A stretch of DNA of 64,000 nucleotides from Pseudonocardiaceae bacterium YIM PH 21723 (lineage in GTDB: Bacteria; Actinomycetota; Actinomycetes; Mycobacteriales; Pseudonocardiaceae): assembly GCA_003600225.1 (NCBI GenBank), contig QZFT01000016.1:1-64000 (forward strand). The letters run 5' to 3'. The notes under the pieces are model-generated. The model searched no databases. It saw only the letters and a list, made by a program, of their open reading frames with translations, and was not told the origin of the DNA. Positions 53,113 to 62,028 of this stretch are shown here, piece after piece. Every line of letters begins with the position of its first letter. Position 1 is the stretch's first letter. The position numbers and the translations under genes were made by a program.

Positions 53113-53589
53113 ATGACTGCCCCGACCTACGACCTGTCCGCGATCGCCCCGGCCCGGGTTCTCGTTCTCCCGCTGGAATCAGGCCAGTGCCACTACCGAT
53201 CGATCGCCGACCGCGTCGCGCCGTGGAGCACCGCCGAGCACCTGGTGGACCCGGACACGACCATGGTGGTGATCGGTGTGTGCGACGGCTCCATGCAGCT
53301 GGGCGAGCTGGGATCGTTCATCCAGGAGCTGGGAATGCGGGGTGTGCTCGTCGAGCTGGTGCAGGTCGCCGAGTACGAGGACGTACAGATGGCCGAGACC
53401 GAGATCACCCGGCTGGTCACCGCGCAGATGGACCGGCTGGGCATCGACCCGCAGGACACCCTGATCGACATCTCCGGTGCCGAGCCGCTGGTCGGCATGG
53501 CGCTGAGCCGGCTCGCCGCCCGGCGACGCATCCGGTGCTGCCTGCTCGCCAACGGCGCGGGCCACCAGATCGATCCGTGGATGCTCTAA
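53113..53589 (+). CDS. Unrecognised 158-residue protein
   Basis: A predicted alpha/beta cytosolic protein. Hydrophobic strands alternate with helices (ARVLVLPLESGQC, TTMVVIGVCDG, GVLVELVQVAEY, DTLIDISGAEPLVGMALSRLAA), suggesting a Rossmann-like three-layer fold. An excellent binding site GGAGG lies seven bases before the ATG, so the gene is real. I cannot assign a family. Its last bases overlap the convergent TIGR03086-type gene. Confidence 0.7.
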   Translation: MTAPTYDLSAIAPARVLVLPLESGQCHYRSIADRVAPWSTAEHLVDPDTTMVVIGVCDGSMQLGELGSFIQELGMRGVLVELVQVAEYEDVQMAETEITRLVTAQMDRLGIDPQDTLIDISGAEPLVGMALSRLAARRRIRCCLLANGAGHQIDPWML

Positions 53590-54170
53590 TTCTGTTGCGT
53601 CGGCACCTTGCGGCCGAGGAACGCGGCCAGCCGATCCAACGTACTGGCGCCGGCCGGCACCGGCTGCTCGACGTCGAACGGTGCGCCGGGACGTGGACCG
53701 CCGCCGAGCCGGGCGCGCCACATGCGCAGGGCGCCCTCCGCCAGTTCGGGCTCGTAGTCCGTCGGCTGGCCGGTGGCCACGGCAAGATCCCAGGAGTGCA
53801 CCAGCAGCTCGTTGATCCGCATGTGGGCGAGCATCGCCGCGGGCTGCTTGCCGAACGGCGTCTGAAAGGTGGCCTCGCGCGGGGCGGTGGTGATCGCTGA
53901 ACGCAGGTCCCGCAGCGAGGAGCCGAAGGCATCCGGAGCCTTGGTGAAATGCTCGGGCGGGCGCTCCCCCGGTCCACGGCCGGTCCAGCTGGTCTCGCGG
54001 CCGACCAGGAGGGATTCCACCTTCCGATTGCCGTCGATCAGGTGGTTGATGACCTCCCGCACGCTCCACTTCTCGCATGGGGTCGGAGCGTCCAGCTGCT
54101 GCACGGTGATCGCGGAGACGATCCGGGCTGCGGCCGCGGACGCTCGATCCAGTGCGGTGAGGAGATCCAT
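53586..54170 (-). CDS. TIGR03086-type DinB-fold metal-binding protein
   Basis: A 194-residue protein starting at ATG 54170 (MDLLTALDRASAAAARIV). It carries LDAPTPCEKWSVREVINHLIDGNRKVESLL and INELLVHSWDLAVATGQPTDYEPELAEGAL, the diagnostic halves of the family, with three potential metal ligands (His in NHLIDG, in AHMRIN and in VHSWD). It is a relative of the product at 36984-37550. Enzymatic role unknown, possibly mycothiol-dependent. It converges with the unrecognised gene to its left, overlapping by four bases. Confidence 0.84.
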   Translation of the reverse strand: MDLLTALDRASAAAARIVSAITVQQLDAPTPCEKWSVREVINHLIDGNRKVESLLVGRETSWTGRGPGERPPEHFTKAPDAFGSSLRDLRSAITTAPREATFQTPFGKQPAAMLAHMRINELLVHSWDLAVATGQPTDYEPELAEGALRMWRARLGGGPRPGAPFDVEQPVPAGASTLDRLAAFLGRKVPTQQN

Positions 54171-54339
54171 ATCTGCATCATCGCCTGGACTCCCGGGCAA
54201 ATCACGGAAAGCCACACGCAAACCCCCCAACCGTGGCATGGAGGCCTGGCCGGCGAGATGGGCGCGCTGGCGCTACTGGCCGGGAAACCGCTGGTGATCG
54301 CTTTGCGGAGCTCATCGATCGGGATTAGGTTCAACGGCT

Positions 54340-55005
54340 GTGGAGCCCAGGAGAGTCGAGAAGGATCAACTACTCGAAGTGATCTTCGGCCAGCCGCTGG
54401 GCACCGCGGACGAACACCAGATCGCGGAGAAGGTGGCCGGCCGCCTGGATGCCAGCCCGGACGCGGTACTGGAGGCGTGGCATCAGCTGGACCGGAACAA
54501 AGAGGACGGCGATGGACGCAGCGAGCTCGCCGCCCTGGTCGGCGCCGGGCGACGGCAGGACTTTCTGGCGGCACGCAGCATGGTGGAGATGCGGCTTGAT
54601 CAGACTCCCGGCATGGCGGGCAAGGTGGCTGTACGCTCCGGCCCGGAGATCGCTCCGCGGCTGAGCCGACTGGTGCGTCAGATGGCGGACACCGAGGACA
54701 TGGTGCAGCGACAACGCCTGGCCATCGAATTCTGGATGTGCGTGGCCGAGGGCACCCAGTCGGTGATGCTTTCCATGATGATCAAGGACATGCTGCCCGC
54801 GCTGGAGCCGTTCTTCCCGGTACTGATCGGCATCGCCAAGCTGGAACTCAGCGATCTGGATCCGTATCGCGAGGTGGTCGAGGCCATCTCTATGGCAGAC
54901 GGCGCATTGGCGGCCAAACGCACCGAGGAGTTGATCGCCGGGTCCAGCGCCGCATTGATCGAGATCCTCGATGACCTTGCGACCGGATCAACAGACGCCG
55001 ACTGA
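54340..55005 (+). CDS. Unrecognised helical protein, weakly FCD-like
   Basis: A 221-residue, almost entirely helical protein from a GTG at 54340. Residues about 100-215 (RLSRLVRQMADTEDMVQRQRLAIEFWMCVAEG, PYREVVEAISMADGALAAKRTEELI) recall the FCD effector domain of FadR-type GntR regulators, but the expected metal-binding His residues are replaced. The N-terminal 60 residues (QLLEVIFGQPLGTADEHQIAEKVAGRL) could be a winged helix with a weak match. A decayed or divergent GntR-type regulator is my best guess. Confidence 0.55.
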   Translation: MEPRRVEKDQLLEVIFGQPLGTADEHQIAEKVAGRLDASPDAVLEAWHQLDRNKEDGDGRSELAALVGAGRRQDFLAARSMVEMRLDQTPGMAGKVAVRSGPEIAPRLSRLVRQMADTEDMVQRQRLAIEFWMCVAEGTQSVMLSMMIKDMLPALEPFFPVLIGIAKLELSDLDPYREVVEAISMADGALAAKRTEELIAGSSAALIEILDDLATGSTDAD

Positions 55006-55015
55006 CCGTCCGCGA

Positions 55016-56521
55016 TCAGTTCCGTCCCGCACTACTTTTCGCCCGGTACATCGCCTTGTCCGCAGCGCCCAACACGGTCGTCGCACATCGCCCGTCGAAC
55101 TCCGCCCAGCCAATACTCACCCCTACCTGGGAGCCGGGAGCGATGTCCGACCAGTTCACGTCACGCAAGGTGGCAAGGATGCGGTCCCCCAGCCCATAAG
55201 CAGCGTCGATGGACGTAGTCGGCAGGATCGCCACGAACTCGTCGCCACCGTAGCGAGCCAGGAAGTCCTGCGGACCGAAGCATGTCGTCAATGCTGCGGC
55301 CACCCGCATGAGAACCTGGTCGCCCACCAGGTGACCATGAACGGTGTTGATGTCTTTGAAGCGATCCAGGTCGAGGACTCCGATGACAGCGTTGCCACAC
55401 TGCGTGGTCATCTCGGCCAGCCGCTCCTCCAGGTGCCGGCGGTTCGGCAAACCGGTGAGCGGATCGGTGAGGGCCGCATTCGCGTATCCGGCGAGCGCTT
55501 CAGCCATCTCGGCACGGTCCAGGTTGGCCGCAACTCCCTGGACGACGATGTTCTGACATTGCCGGGTCATGTCCGCGGCCAGGCGCCAGGCCTCACGCTC
55601 GACGGCGAGGGCCGCCGCGTGATCTCCGAGCGAGGACAGCGCGAGCGAACGCAACCGCAACGTCTCCACCGGATTCCCCGGCCCCGCGTGCATCATGGCG
55701 TCCAACAGCGTGATCGCTTCCGCGCCCTTACCCTCCGCCACTGCCGAACAGGCCAGGAAGAGCAGCTCGAAATCGGCGACGTGCGGCCGATGCGGTCCGG
55801 CCGGCCAGAAATGGTGTGCGTCAATGCCTGGATCTCCACCGAGGGCAGCCAGCCGCACGGCGGCGTACGCAAGGCACAGCCGGTCCGCGTAGTACAGATT
55901 GGCGAACAGATCACCGGTCCGCGACCGGGCCAGTGCACACAGGGACTCCAGTTCCCTGATGCAGGCGGGGGTGTCACCGCGATGGTCGTAGACCAGCGCA
56001 GCCATCAGTCGCGGCACAGTGCCGACCATGCCGAAGCCCCAGCGAGCACCTTCCTCTCGTGACCGATGGTTGAACTCCGCCGCCTTGTCCACCAAGCCGA
56101 TGATGCTGGCCGCATATCCCAGGTCGGCCCAGGCCAATGCTGTCGAAACGGACGGCATGGTCTCTGCCTCGGCGGCACGCACTCCGTGGACGATGTGCTC
56201 GACGGCGCTGGCGACCTCGCCGTTCAGCGCCGTCACACAACTGCTGATCGCATGGAATTCCGCGAGGAATGTCGGCACCGGGTTTCGCTGCAGAGCCTGG
56301 TGCGCACGATTGGCCGCGAGGGTGAACTGATCCAGGGGCAATCGGTCGTAGAACAGGCCGGTCAACAAATACAGATGTGCCTGGGTGGATTCCAAGGGAT
56401 CGGCCGCACGCTGGATGAGACGGACAGAACCGGGACCGACCTGGTCGATCCGGCCGGCGCGCATGAGCTGCTCAAGGTGCTCGCAGTCGCCGACGAATCG
56501 GGTCCGGTCCAGGCCGCCCAT
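55016..56521 (-). CDS. Diguanylate cyclase with helical-repeat sensor region
   Basis: A 501-residue cytosolic GGDEF protein expected to make cyclic di-GMP from two GTP. Residues about 1-330 are TPR-like helical repeats (AANRAHQALQRNPVPTF, LRLRSLALSSLGDHAAALAVEREAW), likely for protein interaction. The GGDEF domain fills about 335-501: DPLTGLPNRRHLEERL, LDLDRFKDINTVHGHLVGDQVLMRVA, the intact RYGGDEF active site near 423, and GVSIGWAEF. No RxxD inhibitory site is evident five residues before the motif. No EAL domain. GGAGG lies seven bases before the ATG. Confidence 0.93.
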   Translation of the reverse strand: MGGLDRTRFVGDCEHLEQLMRAGRIDQVGPGSVRLIQRAADPLESTQAHLYLLTGLFYDRLPLDQFTLAANRAHQALQRNPVPTFLAEFHAISSCVTALNGEVASAVEHIVHGVRAAEAETMPSVSTALAWADLGYAASIIGLVDKAAEFNHRSREEGARWGFGMVGTVPRLMAALVYDHRGDTPACIRELESLCALARSRTGDLFANLYYADRLCLAYAAVRLAALGGDPGIDAHHFWPAGPHRPHVADFELLFLACSAVAEGKGAEAITLLDAMMHAGPGNPVETLRLRSLALSSLGDHAAALAVEREAWRLAADMTRQCQNIVVQGVAANLDRAEMAEALAGYANAALTDPLTGLPNRRHLEERLAEMTTQCGNAVIGVLDLDRFKDINTVHGHLVGDQVLMRVAAALTTCFGPQDFLARYGGDEFVAILPTTSIDAAYGLGDRILATLRDVNWSDIAPGSQVGVSIGWAEFDGRCATTVLGAADKAMYRAKSSAGRN

Positions 56522-56664
56522 AGCGACACCTCCGTAGCCGTGGTCCCGAGCCGCGCCATGTTATCGGCTCTTCCGCTGTGCGGTAGATGCCGCACAGGAA
56601 TTTCCTGTAACGGCATCACCGCGGTGAAGGCGCGAACTCAGGGCGACCGGGCGGCCAATGCGAC

Positions 56665-57807
56665 TCACGCGGCCTCTGACTCGTGACCATCTCGAATACG
56701 GACCCGGCGTTGTCGGCCCTGCGGCGAGGTCCAGTCACGGTCACCGTTCGGCTGGAGCTTGTAGCTCCACCGCTTCTCGTCCTTGTAGCGGTGGTGCCTG
56801 CGACAGAGCGGGGCCAGGTTGTGCGAGCAGGTCAGGCCGCCCTCCTGGCGCTGGGTGCAGTGGTCGATGTCGCAGGTGACCGCCGGTGCACAACACCCGG
56901 GGAAGGCGCAGGTCTGATAGCGGGCCCGGATGAAGTCTCGTTCGGTGTCCGTCGGGCGGTACCGGTCGGTCGACAGGTCCATTCCGACACCGGAGACCGG
57001 GTCGGTGACCAACCGGCGCCAGGTCGGCGCCTCAGCGGTCAGCCGTCGCGCCAGGTTCGCCGGGATGGCGCCCACACCATGCATCTCGGCCCCGACATCG
57101 GAGTCTCCGAAAACGAGATCGTGTGGAACGGTCACAAAGATCTCCGCCTTCACCGGGCTGAATTCCGGTTTCCCCTCACCGCCGGCGACGAGTACGGCGA
57201 GGGCCAGGTCGGCGCGAGCCTGGTCTTGAGTTCGATCATCCTCACGGCTGCGTGTGGCCCGGACCTGGCCGTCGATCTGCGCGTAGGCGGCCTGGATCTC
57301 GTCGATCGAAGAGTAGAGCCGCAACTCCCCCATGCCGTCGTACAACTTCCTGATGGTCAGGTTCCGATGCTGCTTACGGCGTTCATGCCTCTCCTGCGCG
57401 CCCTCAGGATCGAGTTCGATGATGATTTGCTCGGCAAGGCCACGCAGCCTGGGCGGGGTGAGTTCGGCCGCGTACGGCAGCACTCCCTTCTCCACCGACC
57501 GGCTCAGCTCGGTGTTCAGCGGCCTGGTCACGTCGAACAGGGTCTCGGCCTTGTTCTGGTCGATGACTCCGGCACGCAGGCTCTCCAGCGTGTCCGGCAG
57601 CGAGGACGCGAACGCCCTGGCGAGCGCGGCCAGTCGTTTGATCTTCGGCCAGGTCAGCATCAGCACGACCCGGATCTCCTCCAGCTCGTCGTCCGGACAG
57701 GGGGCCGACTCCAGCAGCTGTCGCATGTCGGTGAAGAACGCGGCCTGCGCATGCGCGATGGCCCGATACCGGGCGATCACGCCATCCGTGTTCACTGTGT
57801 CGCTCAT
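56665..57807 (-). CDS. DUF222/HNH endonuclease domain protein
   Basis: A 380-residue protein of the large actinobacterial DUF222-HNH (13E12-like) family. DUF222 helices span about 15-260. The C-terminal HNH has CAFPGCCAPAVTCDIDHC and GGLTCSHNLAPLCRRHHRYKD (about 298-345), giving two Cys pairs and the DH...N...H active site. Members are often numerous per genome and some are thought to be mobile, but their function is unclear. No repeats or remnants of an element surround it. Confidence 0.9.
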   Translation of the reverse strand: MSDTVNTDGVIARYRAIAHAQAAFFTDMRQLLESAPCPDDELEEIRVVLMLTWPKIKRLAALARAFASSLPDTLESLRAGVIDQNKAETLFDVTRPLNTELSRSVEKGVLPYAAELTPPRLRGLAEQIIIELDPEGAQERHERRKQHRNLTIRKLYDGMGELRLYSSIDEIQAAYAQIDGQVRATRSREDDRTQDQARADLALAVLVAGGEGKPEFSPVKAEIFVTVPHDLVFGDSDVGAEMHGVGAIPANLARRLTAEAPTWRRLVTDPVSGVGMDLSTDRYRPTDTERDFIRARYQTCAFPGCCAPAVTCDIDHCTQRQEGGLTCSHNLAPLCRRHHRYKDEKRWSYKLQPNGDRDWTSPQGRQRRVRIRDGHESEAA

Positions 57808-57927
57808 GATCTCTCTTTTCTGGGGGACAGAAGCGGGTACTGCCGATCGCTGTGTTCATTCGGGAAATCTCCATGCCGACTCAGGGCAAATCTCAGCGCG
57901 ATGTCGAATTCGGGTCACAATGTCCCT

Positions 57928-58779
57928 ATGACGGCTCGAGTGGAGCAGTGGCGTGCCGAGGGACGGCTTGAGGAAGTGGACGGACACCGGATATTCGTCC
58001 GGCTGATCGACGGTCCTGGTCCGACGGACGTGTTCTTCCACGGCTATCCGTCCAGCAGCTATGACTGGCGGACGGTGCTTCCGCTGCTGAGCAATCGGGT
58101 ACTGCTGTTCGATTTCCTGGGGTTCGGCCTTTCGGACAAACCACGCGACCATGTCTATTCGTTGCTGTATCAGGCAGATCTGGTGGAGCGCCTACTCGAG
58201 CGCTTCGTTCCCGGACCTTTCGTCGTGGTGGCCCACGATCTCGGTACTTCGGTGGCGAATGAGCTCATGGCCCGGGGCCTGACCGCCGATGTTCTGTTGT
58301 TCAACGGCAGCATGGTGCTGGAGAAGGCCAGTCCGACCCTCGGCCAGAAGCTGCTGCGCAGCCGGTTCGGGCCACTGGCGGCCAGACTCACCACGCAGGC
58401 GTCCTTCCGCTTCCAGTTCGGCCGCGTGTTCACGCCGGACCATCCGCTCACCGCGGCCGAAGCGGACGACCAGTGGGCTCTGCTGACGCATCAGAACGGG
58501 CATCGCATCCTCGACAAATTGATCTATTACCTGCACGAGCGGGTGTGGTACGCCGATCGCTGGCACGGCGCCATCCGGGATTGGCCCGGCCGGCTGGAAC
58601 TGGCCTGGGCGCTACGGGATCCGGTGGCCACCACTCGGGTCCTGGACGCGATGCTGGAGCTGCGCCCACAGGCACCGGTGACCCGGCTGCCCGAGCTGGG
58701 TCACTACCCGCAGCTCGACGATCCCGTTGCCATCGCGGACATCATCAACCGGTTCGTTGCGACAGCGGAGACGTCGTGA
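57928..58779 (+). CDS. Haloalkane dehalogenase/epoxide hydrolase-like alpha/beta hydrolase
   Basis: A 283-residue alpha/beta hydrolase with an aspartate nucleophile. Motifs: the oxyanion strand FFHGYPSSSYDWR, FDFLGFGLSDKPRDH, nucleophile Asp104 in VVAHDLGTSVANEL, and catalytic His259 in LPELGHYPQLDDP. This set fits haloalkane dehalogenases and epoxide hydrolases. ATG 57928 (MTARVEQW) is preferred, with ATG 57901 possible; neither has a strong binding site. A longer open frame extends upstream across the HNH gene but is coincidental. The final 35 bases overlap the convergent monooxygenase gene. Confidence 0.87.
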   Translation: MTARVEQWRAEGRLEEVDGHRIFVRLIDGPGPTDVFFHGYPSSSYDWRTVLPLLSNRVLLFDFLGFGLSDKPRDHVYSLLYQADLVERLLERFVPGPFVVVAHDLGTSVANELMARGLTADVLLFNGSMVLEKASPTLGQKLLRSRFGPLAARLTTQASFRFQFGRVFTPDHPLTAAEADDQWALLTHQNGHRILDKLIYYLHERVWYADRWHGAIRDWPGRLELAWALRDPVATTRVLDAMLELRPQAPVTRLPELGHYPQLDDPVAIADIINRFVATAETS

Positions 58780-60250
58780 TCGCAGACAGGCCGATCCGAT
58801 TCTGGAGGTAGTCGACGATCGCCTGGTGAGCGTCCTCGGTGACGCAGACCGCGATGTGGTTGTCCGGCCGGATCAGCACGGTCGTGCCGGCGGTGATGCC
58901 GAACTTCAGCCAGACATCGGGATCGATGGTGTACACGGGGATCTCCGGGTACTCCGGCAGCACGAATCCCAGCGTCCCGGTGCCGTCGGAGACCTGCAGC
59001 ACCGTCCAATGCGGACCGGCCAGCAGATCGAAGACCGTTTTACCGGTCTCGGTGCGCCCATCCGGCGCCCGATCGCCCGCGATCAGGCTGCCCTGTTGCG
59101 CGCGACGATCCTCGGCCAACGAGCCGGTGCGGTAGTTGATCCCGAGTTGGTGGACCTCGCGGCTGCGTACATTGGCGTCGGCATCGCCGTTCTTGTACTT
59201 CGCCAGCAGTCGGCCGGACAGGTCGAGTGCGGCTTCTGCCGCCGGCCGCCGCTCCTGCTCGTAGCTGTCCAGCAGGCTCTCGTGTGCGCCGCCGAGCACG
59301 GCGGCCAGCTTCCACGCCAGGTTGTAGGCGTCCTGGATCCCGGTGTTCATGCCCTGACCGCCGGTCGGCGGGCACACATGCGCCGCATCACCGGCCAGGA
59401 ACACCCGGCGCTCGCGGAATCGGTCGGCGATCCGCGCGTTGGCCCGCCACGTAGTGGACCAGGTGATCTCCTGCAGCACGATGCCCGGGTCACCGGACGC
59501 GGCGCTCACCAGGTCCTGGAGGTGCTCCAGTAGTGAGGTGTCGGCGGGCAGAACGGGCACCGGGATGGTGAAGTTGAACCTGTCCGTGCCGTGCAACGGG
59601 ACGAGGCTGACGAAACTGTCCCCGTATCGCCAGATCCGGCCGTGTGATCGGTCCAGCCCGGACAGCCGGACATCGCCGAACGTCATGGTGGTGCCCTCGT
59701 CGGTCTCCCCCGTGAACGGTATGCCGCAGGCCTTGCGCACGGTGCTCTTGCCGCCGTCCGCGCCCACCACATAGCGGAACCGCGCCCGCTGCGGCCCGGA
59801 CCGGGTCAACAGGCCGACCACGACCTCATCCGGTAGGTGGGTCAGATCGACGAGGGTTACGCCCTGCTCCAACGTGCCGCCGAGTTCGGCCAGCCGGTCG
59901 CGAAGGATCTGCTCGGTCCGGTACTGCGGCACGAAATAGGGATTCGGGTAGGGCACGTCGGCGGTCGGTGGATAGGTCTCGGCCTGACTGCCCTCCCAGA
60001 TCACCTGGTCCCCGTCGTAGATCCGCGTGGGCAGCGGTTCACCCCCGGCCGCCAGCACCGTGGGCAGCACCCCCATGTCCGCGAACACCTCCTGGGTTCG
60101 CGGCATCAGACCATCTCCCCGGGAGCCGCCGAAGAAAGCGGTCGACTGGTCCACGAGCCGGAACGACACGCCCCGGCGCGCCAGTTCACAGGCGAGCAGC
60201 AACCCGGTAGGTCCGGCACCGGCGATCAGTACTTCCGCATCGAGTTTCAT
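58745..60250 (-). CDS. FAD-dependent aromatic monooxygenase (PheA/TfdB type)
   Basis: A 501-residue flavoprotein hydroxylase. N-terminal FAD motif DAEVLIAGAGPTGLLLACELARRG (about 5-27), the DG motif YVVGADGGKSTVRKACGIPF, and the second FAD-binding GD motif VFLAGDAAHVCPPTGGQGMNTGIQDAYNLAWKL. The C-terminal thioredoxin-like part (LLAGPHWTVLQV, VLIRPDNHIA) is typical of group A hydroxylases such as those acting on phenols, polyketides or antibiotics. GGAGGGG lies just before the ATG. A divergent TetR regulator shares the 78-base control region, so expression is probably induced by the substrate. Confidence 0.92.
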   Translation of the reverse strand: MKLDAEVLIAGAGPTGLLLACELARRGVSFRLVDQSTAFFGGSRGDGLMPRTQEVFADMGVLPTVLAAGGEPLPTRIYDGDQVIWEGSQAETYPPTADVPYPNPYFVPQYRTEQILRDRLAELGGTLEQGVTLVDLTHLPDEVVVGLLTRSGPQRARFRYVVGADGGKSTVRKACGIPFTGETDEGTTMTFGDVRLSGLDRSHGRIWRYGDSFVSLVPLHGTDRFNFTIPVPVLPADTSLLEHLQDLVSAASGDPGIVLQEITWSTTWRANARIADRFRERRVFLAGDAAHVCPPTGGQGMNTGIQDAYNLAWKLAAVLGGAHESLLDSYEQERRPAAEAALDLSGRLLAKYKNGDADANVRSREVHQLGINYRTGSLAEDRRAQQGSLIAGDRAPDGRTETGKTVFDLLAGPHWTVLQVSDGTGTLGFVLPEYPEIPVYTIDPDVWLKFGITAGTTVLIRPDNHIAVCVTEDAHQAIVDYLQNRIGLSAITTSPLSQRTG

Positions 60251-60266
60251 GTCCCCTCCAGTTATC

Positions 60267-60328
60267 GGTACGTTGTACGGCATCGTCGTACGCCGCACGA
60301 TGAAGACGATAGATGGTACGGTGTACGA
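60267..60328. promoter_or_regulatory. Repeated GGTACGKTGTACG operator candidates between divergent genes
   Basis: Two 13-base copies, GGTACGTTGTACG (60267-60279) and GGTACGGTGTACG (60315-60327), differ at one base and lie 48 bases apart. Each is a GTAC-rich near-palindrome, and a further TCGTACG lies between. The second copy touches the TetR start codon and the first covers the likely monooxygenase promoter, a typical arrangement for a TetR repressor controlling both genes. Confidence 0.65.
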
Positions 60329-61060
60329 ATGGCAAGTGCGCAGGACAACGCCCCTATTTGGGCGAGGCCGGAACCAGGGGCACGTCGGCCCAGATTCACC
60401 CGGGAGCAGCTCGCGGAGGCGGCGCTGGCGATCGCGGACACCGAAGGTTTCGATGCGGTGTCGATGCGCAAGGTCGCCGGCCATCTGGGGGCGGGCACGA
60501 TGACGCTCTACTACTACGTGCGCACCAAGGACGACCTGATCGCGCTGATGGATGACGCGATCATGGAACAGGTGCTGCTGGAGGAGGTCCCCACACACTG
60601 GTACACCGCCTTGACGGCGATCTCCGTGCGCACGAGGGAGGTGCTGATCCGGCACCCCTGGGCGCTCACCTCACTGCAGAACGCCCGGGTCGGACCGAAC
60701 GCCATGCGGCATGCCGAACAGACCTTCGCCGCACTCGCCGACACCGCACTCGGACCGGAGCAGCGCTATCTGGTGATGGCCACGGTCGACGACTACGTCC
60801 ATGGCAACGCGCTGCGCTGCGGGCAGTCGAAGGCGCACAGTGCGATGGAGGACGCCGAACTCACGGCGGCGACCGAGTTCGCCGAATCGGTGATGGACAG
60901 CGGCGTGTTCCCGCACACCGCGGCCATCTACCGGGACCCGGCCGGGCAGGAAGCGCTGCGTGGCTTGCTGACCGAGGAGGGCGAACTGCGCCGGTTCACC
61001 ATCGGCCTGCGGGCCATTCTGCTGGGTCTGGCCGCCGAATTGGGGCTGACCGTGTCCTAG
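60329..61060 (+). CDS. TetR-family repressor divergent from the monooxygenase
   Basis: A 243-residue TetR regulator beginning at ATG 60329 (MASAQDNAPIWARPEPGARR). HTH at about 24-70 (FTREQLAEAALAIADTEGFDAVSMRKVAGHLGAGTMTLYYYVRTKDDLIALM), with the long C-terminal domain of the TetR_C type (about 95-240). The open frame upstream belongs to chance coding on the opposite strand of the monooxygenase. It ends four bases inside the convergent GNAT gene. Confidence 0.93.
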   Translation: MASAQDNAPIWARPEPGARRPRFTREQLAEAALAIADTEGFDAVSMRKVAGHLGAGTMTLYYYVRTKDDLIALMDDAIMEQVLLEEVPTHWYTALTAISVRTREVLIRHPWALTSLQNARVGPNAMRHAEQTFAALADTALGPEQRYLVMATVDDYVHGNALRCGQSKAHSAMEDAELTAATEFAESVMDSGVFPHTAAIYRDPAGQEALRGLLTEEGELRRFTIGLRAILLGLAAELGLTVS

Positions 61061-61881
61061 CCGAGAGCGTGCCCCACCGGCGCGAACATCTGCGCGGGAC
61101 GCCCCTCGGGGATCGAACCGTGCCGCATGAAGGTGGCCTGATAGACGGTGGCCAGACCACATCCGGTCAGCCACTCCCCCAGGTTCCGCTGATCGTCCAG
61201 CAGGTCGATCCGCACCGGGCCCTCGGCGCCCTCGGCCAGATCGGTGATCAGCGCCTGAGCCCCGTCCTCATCGGGTGCGACCACCGGGCCGATGGCCTGC
61301 CAGTCGTCGCTGGCGTACCGGGTGGCGTAGCCGACGATCTCGCCGTCTTCCTCGAGTACCCGTACCTGTTCGGCAGCGGAGAACAACCGGGCCAGCATGT
61401 GCGCCCGGTCCACCCCGTAGACCTCGGAGTCCAGCTTCACGATGGGCCCCAGATCGGCGCTGATCGCCGGACGGCTGCGCGGGGAGTCCACCCGGACCAG
61501 GCCGAATCGGCCCACCCAGACATTCGCCGTGCGCACATCCTCGAACCCGAGCCGTCGATAGAGTTCTCGACCCTCGGTGGTGGCGTACAACAGGGTGGTG
61601 GCAGGGGCCGCGGCAGCGAGCACGTGGCGAACGAGTCCGGCGCCGATGCCCTGGCGTTCATGCCGGCGGGCCACCAGCAGGTTGGACAACACCGCCGCGG
61701 ATGGGCCGTACCGGGTGAGCACAGCACAGCCGGCCAGGCCACCCTGCTCGTCCCGGACGCCGTACGCATCACCGACACCGAACAGCAGCCGCCATTTCGG
61801 CTCCTCCGGCTGCCAGTCACGGTCGACGGCGAGCCCGACACAACCCGCGAGATCGTTCGGCGTCAGCCGCTCGATGTGCAT
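61057..61881 (-). CDS. GNAT-family N-acetyltransferase
   Basis: A 274-residue acetyltransferase starting at ATG 61881 (MHIERLTPNDLAGCVGLAV), preceded by a GGGGG run. One GNAT fold is clear at about 1-130: LSNLLVARRHERQGIGAGLVRHVLAAA is the acetyl-CoA loop, then YATTEGRELYRRLGFE. A second, weaker GNAT-like half (about 150-274, VRVLEEDGEIVGYATRY) makes this a double-GNAT protein of the DUF5613/N-acetyltransferase sort. Substrate unknown. Confidence 0.88.
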   Translation of the reverse strand: MHIERLTPNDLAGCVGLAVDRDWQPEEPKWRLLFGVGDAYGVRDEQGGLAGCAVLTRYGPSAAVLSNLLVARRHERQGIGAGLVRHVLAAAAPATTLLYATTEGRELYRRLGFEDVRTANVWVGRFGLVRVDSPRSRPAISADLGPIVKLDSEVYGVDRAHMLARLFSAAEQVRVLEEDGEIVGYATRYASDDWQAIGPVVAPDEDGAQALITDLAEGAEGPVRIDLLDDQRNLGEWLTGCGLATVYQATFMRHGSIPEGRPAQMFAPVGHALG

Positions 61882-62028
61882 CCATCCCCCTGTTGACGCC
61901 CACTCTTTCGGGTGAGCATGCACGCCTGGGCCGCTTTCTACCAGCAATTTCCGCCGCGTGTCATCGTCGCCACACGGGAATCCCGCCGCACAATCGGGGT
62001 TTCCCACGGGGCGGAAAGGTGGCGGATC

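Noticed and set aside
56665..57807. HNH protein as part of a mobile element or intein
   Set aside because: No flanking repeats, transposase, integrase or split host gene are seen; DUF222-HNH genes are common chromosomal genes in actinobacteria.
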